Below are positions 39,290 to 43,395 of a stretch of DNA of 43,395 nucleotides, one piece after another. The stretch comes from Pseudomonadota bacterium. Lineage in GTDB: Bacteria; Pseudomonadota; Alphaproteobacteria; Rhizobiales; Xanthobacteraceae. Position numbers and translations under genes: made by a program. The notes under the pieces were generated by a model. The model did no database searches and was not told the DNA's origin. It was given only the letters and a program-made list of their open reading frames with translations. The stretch lies in contig JAFECJ010000036.1 of the NCBI GenBank assembly GCA_018242205.1, positions 1 through 43,395 of the forward strand. The letters run 5' to 3'. The stretch's first letter is position 1, and each line of letters starts with the position of its first letter.

Positions 39290-41647
39290 ATGGCCGGCGT
39301 TACACCCCAATCCGCAACCCGCAACCGCTTTTCGGATAGCGCCCGACGCGCGACTTTCGACACCTGGCTGCTGGCCGCCAGCATCGCCGTCTCTTTGGCG
39401 CTGGCGATCTTCAATTACGTCTGGCACGGCAACGGCATTCACGGCACGGCCGGCTCGCTGCTGGTGGTCATATCCACGGCGCTGATGCTCGCCGCCTTCA
39501 TCGCCACTGCGGCGTGGCCGATGGCCCGATGGCTGCGCAACGTGTTGATCGTCCTGATCGCGCTCGACATCGTCGGCACCGGCTTTGCCGCCTATATGCT
39601 CGAAGCCTATCTGGTCGTGGCGGCGATGCTGGTCGCCGCCGTCGGCTTTGTCGCCAGCCTGATCCAGCCGCAGCAGTCCCGGACCGCGGCGGCGGCCGGC
39701 ATCGCCGCGCTTGGGCTCACCGCTTTGCTCGTGCACAACCCGATGGCGCGCGCGCAGGACGCCGCGCCACAGCCGCAGCAACCTGCCGCGCAGCCGGCAG
39801 TCACCGGGACCACGCATTACGACGGCTGGTACACGTTCAACGGGGATCTCGAAAACCGCAAATACTCGACCGCCGAACAGATCACACCGCAAAACGTCGC
39901 CAAGCTGACCAAGGCATGGGAGGTGCACACTGGCGATATGTCCGACGGCAGCGGTAAGGCCTCGAAAAGCGACTGGTCGGCGACGCCGTTGTTCGTCAAC
40001 AATACGGTTTACGTGTCGACGCCGTTCTATCGCATCTTCGCCATCGCGCCGGATAGCGGCAAGGTGAAGTGGACCTACGACACCCACGCAGTCCTCAAAG
40101 CCGTCACGCAGCCGGACCTGAAAACCCGCGGCGTCGCCTACTGGCAGGCTGCCAGGCCCGAAACCGGCAAGGCCTGCGACAAGATGGTCTACATCGGCAC
40201 GATGGACGCCAAGCTCTATGCCGTCGATGCCGACAGCGGCAAACCCTGCGACGGCTTTGCCAACAAGGGCATGCTCGACCTCAACCAGTGGAATACGTTG
40301 AACAACAAATGGCCGCTGTCGATTCTGCAGCCGCCGACCGTTTATAAAGATACGCTGTTCATCGGCTGGGCGGGCAAAGACTGGGCCGATGCCGAAGCGC
40401 CTCCAGGCACTGTCTTCGCCGTCGATGCGCGCACCGGCGCGCTGAAGTGGACGTTCAACGCGCTGCCCGAAGACATCCGCAAGAAGACCGGCACCGCCAA
40501 TGTCTGGACCAGCATGTCGATCGATCCGGAACACGGCATTCTCTATCTGCCGATCAGCTCTCCGAGTCCGAACTTCTACGGCGGCAATCGCAAGGAGAAC
40601 ATCCCGGCGGCGACCTCGGTCACGGCGCTCAATGCCGACACCGGCGACGTGATCTGGAGCCGGCAGATTGTCCATCACGACATCTGGGACTATGACACCA
40701 ACGCGGCGCCGACGCTGGTCGATATCAAGAAGGATGGCAAGACCATCCCGGCGCTGGTGCAGACCAGCAAGATGGGCTTCATCTTCGTCCTCAACCGGCT
40801 GACCGGCGAGCCGATCTATCCGATCGAGGAACGCAAGGTGCCGCCCTCCGATGTCGCGGGCGAACAGGCCGCGTCGACCCAACCCTATCCGACCGGACTG
40901 GAGCCCACGGTGCCGGACAAATTCCCCGGCATCTCGACCATCGCCGATATCGTCAGCTTCGGGCAGTGCTCGCGCACATTCGACCAGTTGCGCCATGACG
41001 GCCGCTATACGCCGCCGAGCCTCAAAGGCACCCTCGCCTATCCATCGACCGCCGGCGGCATCGAATGGGGCGGCGGCGCGGTCGATCCGACCTCAGGCGT
41101 CTATGTCGTCAATTCGTCGGCGGTGGCGCAGATCTACAAGCTGATGACGCGTCAGGATTACGACGCCGCCGACAAGGGCGCCGATCCCGGCGACAACGGC
41201 TATTATCCGCAGGCCGGCTCGCCCTACGGCTTCTACCTCACCAACTTCGTCAACTTCCTCGGCATGCCGTGCTGGAAGCCGCCCTACGGCACCATGTCGG
41301 CCTACGACCTCAACACCGGCAAGCTGCTGTGGCGCAAGCCGTTCGGCGTGTCGCAGAAGTGGGGCTTCTACATGCCGCAGTCGTGGGGCTCCGTGACGAT
41401 CGGCGGCCCCCTCGTCACCAAGTCGGGGCTCATCTTTATCGGCGGCTCGATGGATGCCCGGGTTCGCGCCATCGATCTGAAGACCGGCGAAGTGCTGTGG
41501 CGCGCGCTGGTCGATGCGCCGGCGGTCGCCAATCCGGCAACCTACACCTACAACGGCAAGCAATACGTCGTGTTTGTCGCCGGCGGCAATGCCATTCTCA
41601 AGCCGCAAGCCGGCGATCAGGTAGTCGCCTACGCGTTGCCGAGATAA
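39290..41647 (+). CDS. Membrane-bound PQQ-dependent dehydrogenase
   Basis: The 785-residue protein has four or five N-terminal membrane spans (about residues 22-145), like membrane-bound glucose dehydrogenase, then an eight-bladed propeller quinoprotein domain. Trp-docking repeats are clear: DSGKVKWTYDTH, RTGALKWTFNAL, DTGDVIWSRQIVHHDIWDYDTNAAP, NTGKLLWRKPFG, KTGEVLWRAL. The HHDIWDYD block supplies catalytic residues. It oxidises a sugar or alcohol in the periplasm and passes electrons to ubiquinone; the substrate cannot be told. No pqq biosynthesis genes are in the window. The ATG at 39290 is preferred over 39182 because the sequence before it is non-coding in look. Confidence 0.85.
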   Translation: MAGVTPQSATRNRFSDSARRATFDTWLLAASIAVSLALAIFNYVWHGNGIHGTAGSLLVVISTALMLAAFIATAAWPMARWLRNVLIVLIALDIVGTGFAAYMLEAYLVVAAMLVAAVGFVASLIQPQQSRTAAAAGIAALGLTALLVHNPMARAQDAAPQPQQPAAQPAVTGTTHYDGWYTFNGDLENRKYSTAEQITPQNVAKLTKAWEVHTGDMSDGSGKASKSDWSATPLFVNNTVYVSTPFYRIFAIAPDSGKVKWTYDTHAVLKAVTQPDLKTRGVAYWQAARPETGKACDKMVYIGTMDAKLYAVDADSGKPCDGFANKGMLDLNQWNTLNNKWPLSILQPPTVYKDTLFIGWAGKDWADAEAPPGTVFAVDARTGALKWTFNALPEDIRKKTGTANVWTSMSIDPEHGILYLPISSPSPNFYGGNRKENIPAATSVTALNADTGDVIWSRQIVHHDIWDYDTNAAPTLVDIKKDGKTIPALVQTSKMGFIFVLNRLTGEPIYPIEERKVPPSDVAGEQAASTQPYPTGLEPTVPDKFPGISTIADIVSFGQCSRTFDQLRHDGRYTPPSLKGTLAYPSTAGGIEWGGGAVDPTSGVYVVNSSAVAQIYKLMTRQDYDAADKGADPGDNGYYPQAGSPYGFYLTNFVNFLGMPCWKPPYGTMSAYDLNTGKLLWRKPFGVSQKWGFYMPQSWGSVTIGGPLVTKSGLIFIGGSMDARVRAIDLKTGEVLWRALVDAPAVANPATYTYNGKQYVVFVAGGNAILKPQAGDQVVAYALPR

Positions 41648-41926
41648 AAATCGCTAAGGAGCGCGTGCCCACAGCAATCAATGACGGAGGCAAAGCGCTC
41701 GGGACGACAATTCAGTTGGACGGTGCCACCGACGCCTTTTTAAGTCCCGGGCAGCGCTATGCCGGAGCAGCAGTCGATCGTCAGCATGCCGGCTATCCGT
41801 CGGGCTCGATAGCTGACCGCTATCTTTGTGCTCCTATGAAAAGTAGCTCGCCAGACCAGACGGCGGGCTGCTTGCATGTGCGAGTATCAAGTCGGGATCT
41901 CGGAACAACCGCGCAACGCATTCACG
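41648..41926. other. Intergenic region between the dehydrogenase and speE
   Basis: I see no gene, terminator hairpin with a T run, or repeat in these 279 bases between the convergent gene ends. Confidence 0.35.
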
Positions 41927-42817
41927 CTACCGCAAATCACTCGTGCTCAGACATTGCCCGACGTTTTTCGCACTTGGTGCGGGCTCGGTGCTGAAAGCGG
42001 GTGCCAATGTGAAGGCAGCTCTATGCACTTCCGGCGTGTAGTACGTCGTGCGCCGTTGGACTCGGCCGAAGCGCTCTCTCAAAATCTTGATCGGCGGCCG
42101 CAGTGATTTATGAGTGTCTCCAGCGACCACCAGCGCCAACATCCCCCCTGCGTATGTTGGAACAGGAGCGAGAAAAGGTCGCACAGAGGCAAACGAACGA
42201 TTAAGTCGACTGCAAATCGCCGTTAGTTGCCCAGGATTGTAGAACGGGGCACCGCTTTGAAGTCCAATTATGCCGCCAAGTTGAAGTATCCTTCGACAAC
42301 CTTCGTAGAACTCCGATGTGAAAAGCTGTTCGCCGACCCCAATCGGGTCCGTCGAATCAATAATCACGATGTCGAACTTCTCTTTGTTATGCCTCACATA
42401 TTCCGCGCCATTGCCAATGATCAGGCTGACACGGGGATCGTCAAAAGCTCCATCCGATACCTCCGGAAAGTAACGTTTGGAAAGCTCAATGACATCTTCA
42501 TCGAGCTCAACCATCACGACCCGCTGGACTGGATGCTTGAGCACCTCCCGAAGAGTACCGCCGTCACCTCCCCCGACAATGAGCACTCGCGTCGCTGAGC
42601 CGTGCGCCATCAGCGGCACGTGCGCTATCATCTCGTGGTAGATATGATTGTCACGATCGGTCATTTGCACAATGTCGTCCAGAACTAACACGCGTCCGAA
42701 CAATCTGTTCTCAAATATGAAAACTTCCTGAAACGGAGTTCGACCTCGATGTAGCTCGACATCAACCGTAAATAGCTGCGAATGGTGCCCATATAGCTTC
42801 TCAGTAAAAGTGTTCAT
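41927..42817 (-). CDS. speE: Spermidine synthase (polyamine aminopropyltransferase)
   Basis: The 296-residue protein has the N-terminal strand region (VELHRGRTPFQEVFIFENRLFGRVLVLDDIVQMT), the substrate motif YHEMIAHVPL, the nucleotide-binding motif VLIVGGGDGGTLREVL, the acidic VMVELDEDVIELSKRYFPE and the catalytic DSTDPIGVGEQLF. It transfers an aminopropyl group from decarboxylated S-adenosylmethionine to putrescine. The C-terminal 25 residues are not conserved. It overlaps speD by ATGA. Confidence 0.92.
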   Translation of the reverse strand: MNTFTEKLYGHHSQLFTVDVELHRGRTPFQEVFIFENRLFGRVLVLDDIVQMTDRDNHIYHEMIAHVPLMAHGSATRVLIVGGGDGGTLREVLKHPVQRVVMVELDEDVIELSKRYFPEVSDGAFDDPRVSLIIGNGAEYVRHNKEKFDIVIIDSTDPIGVGEQLFTSEFYEGCRRILQLGGIIGLQSGAPFYNPGQLTAICSRLNRSFASVRPFLAPVPTYAGGMLALVVAGDTHKSLRPPIKILRERFGRVQRRTTYYTPEVHRAAFTLAPAFSTEPAPSAKNVGQCLSTSDLR

Positions 42818-43317
42818 GGCACCACTCCCCGCCTGTGTTCCGAAACAGTCAGCATTTTTGGCCGAAAGGCACTCCTCAATACGTTAATGGTTTTATGCGG
42901 GTTCGCATCTCCACACATGAACACGTCGACGGCGGCGTATGCGCATTCAGGCCAAGTATGAATCGTGACATGACTTTCCGCGAGCACCGCAACACTCGTG
43001 ATTCCACCACTTGGGCTAAAGCGATGCAGGTCAAGCTTGAGCAGCGTTGCGCCAGCGGCAATTACTGCGGCGCGTAGCGCTCCTTCGACAATATCAACAT
43101 TGTCGAGATGCGACGCATTCCAGAGATCAATGATTAGATGAGTCCCGGCGAAGCGGAGTCCATCTCGTTCGACAAAATGGTCGGCGGCCTCAGTCTGATC
43201 GTTAGCCACAGCATAAACCGTAGCGCGCAGGCTGGCTGGCCCAGCATGACAGGCACGTCGAGAAGTGTGGTCGTCTTCCGGTAGCGCCGCCAAGCTGAAC
43301 CGGCACCGTTTCTCCAT
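42814..43317 (-). CDS. speD: S-adenosylmethionine decarboxylase proenzyme
   Basis: The 167-residue protein has the prokaryotic class 1b core: FAGTHLIIDLWNASHLDNVDIVE, then the self-cleavage motif LAESHVTIHTWPE with cleavage expected between Glu 114 and Ser 115 to create the pyruvoyl group. His 120 and Cys 135 are the expected catalytic residues. It makes the aminopropyl donor for SpeE, encoded immediately downstream with an ATGA overlap. About 50 residues precede the core, more than in the roughly 125-residue family norm; the start may therefore lie further inside. Confidence 0.9.
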   Translation of the reverse strand: MEKRCRFSLAALPEDDHTSRRACHAGPASLRATVYAVANDQTEAADHFVERDGLRFAGTHLIIDLWNASHLDNVDIVEGALRAAVIAAGATLLKLDLHRFSPSGGITSVAVLAESHVTIHTWPECAYAAVDVFMCGDANPHKTINVLRSAFRPKMLTVSEHRRGVVP

Positions 43318-43395
43318 TCAATCCTCCACATGTAGCAACGTCTCATTCGGGCCGATAGCTGCCGGTAATGCGAGCCTCATACCAACTCTGGTTTG
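43318..43395. other. Right edge, upstream of speD
   Basis: These 78 bases hold no recognisable gene; they should contain the speD promoter. The window ends here. Confidence 0.4.

Noticed and set aside
39233..40996. Long minus-strand open frame (587 codons) opposite the PQQ dehydrogenase gene
   Set aside because: It is the antisense shadow of a high-GC gene. Its product is a featureless Arg/Gly/Asp-rich string, while the plus strand encodes a clear quinoprotein.
1..43395. CRISPR arrays, rRNA genes and insertion-sequence transposases
   Set aside because: I saw no regularly spaced repeats, no rRNA-like sequence and no DDE or DEDD transposase frame, so none is claimed.

Overview
The window looks like a high-GC alphaproteobacterium of the order Hyphomicrobiales, probably near Bradyrhizobium, Rhodopseudomonas, Afipia or the Xanthobacteraceae. 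The gene order nosRZDFYLX, the ccoNOQP cbb3 oxidase, an NnrR-type regulator, FixK/NnrR-type boxes and several short rhizobial-type conserved proteins all point that way. This placement is inferred from gene content and order; no database search was possible.

Left edge (1-8.6 kb): the 3' half of a tRNA-Arg(ACG) gene without its 5' half lies at the extreme left, on the minus strand. This is what one end of an integrative element looks like, and its orientation places the element to the right of it. No integrase and no second tRNA copy were seen. Next to it is a densely packed plus-strand accessory cluster. It encodes a small protein and a Lon-like AAA+ ATPase, a 59-residue ribbon-helix-helix protein, then a GIY-YIG/DUF4357 protein, a short hypothetical protein, a calcineurin-type phosphoesterase, a soluble FtsH-like AAA+ zinc protease and a DEDDh exonuclease. 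Most junctions are 4-8 base overlaps. A distinctive operator-like palindrome, with a full copy at each of two transcription units and a partial core before the regulator gene, suggests control by the small RHH protein.

Respiratory block (9.1-14.1 kb, minus strand): ccoN-ccoO-ccoQ-ccoP, a small membrane protein, a DUF2189 membrane protein, ccoS and a DUF6522-like protein are joined by overlaps. A decayed GGDEF gene separates this block from the left cluster. Small genes and gene debris follow to 16 kb.

Nitric-oxide and denitrification block (16-34.2 kb): a truncated haemoglobin and a small membrane protein diverge from nsrR and a PAS protein across an AT-rich palindrome. The complete nosRZDFYLX operon (minus strand) is preceded by a pseudoazurin gene. 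Diverging from it is a plus-strand run of little-studied genes: single and double DUF2249 proteins, a polytopic membrane protein, a DUF59/MIP18 protein and a 74-residue protein. A DUF1858 protein and NnrR follow. The nitrite reductase is a 689-residue fusion with a membrane anchor, a cytochrome c domain, a cupredoxin domain and a two-domain copper NirK. Together these would reduce nitrite to NO and N2O to N2, with cbb3 oxidase for low oxygen; no NO reductase or nitrate reductase lies in the window.

Right part (34.2-43.4 kb): a loosely packed stretch with small zinc-ribbon and RHH proteins, a TadG/von Willebrand protein and a phage-type DNA-binding pseudogene under a perfect palindrome. It ends with a membrane-bound PQQ dehydrogenase and the polyamine genes speE and speD.
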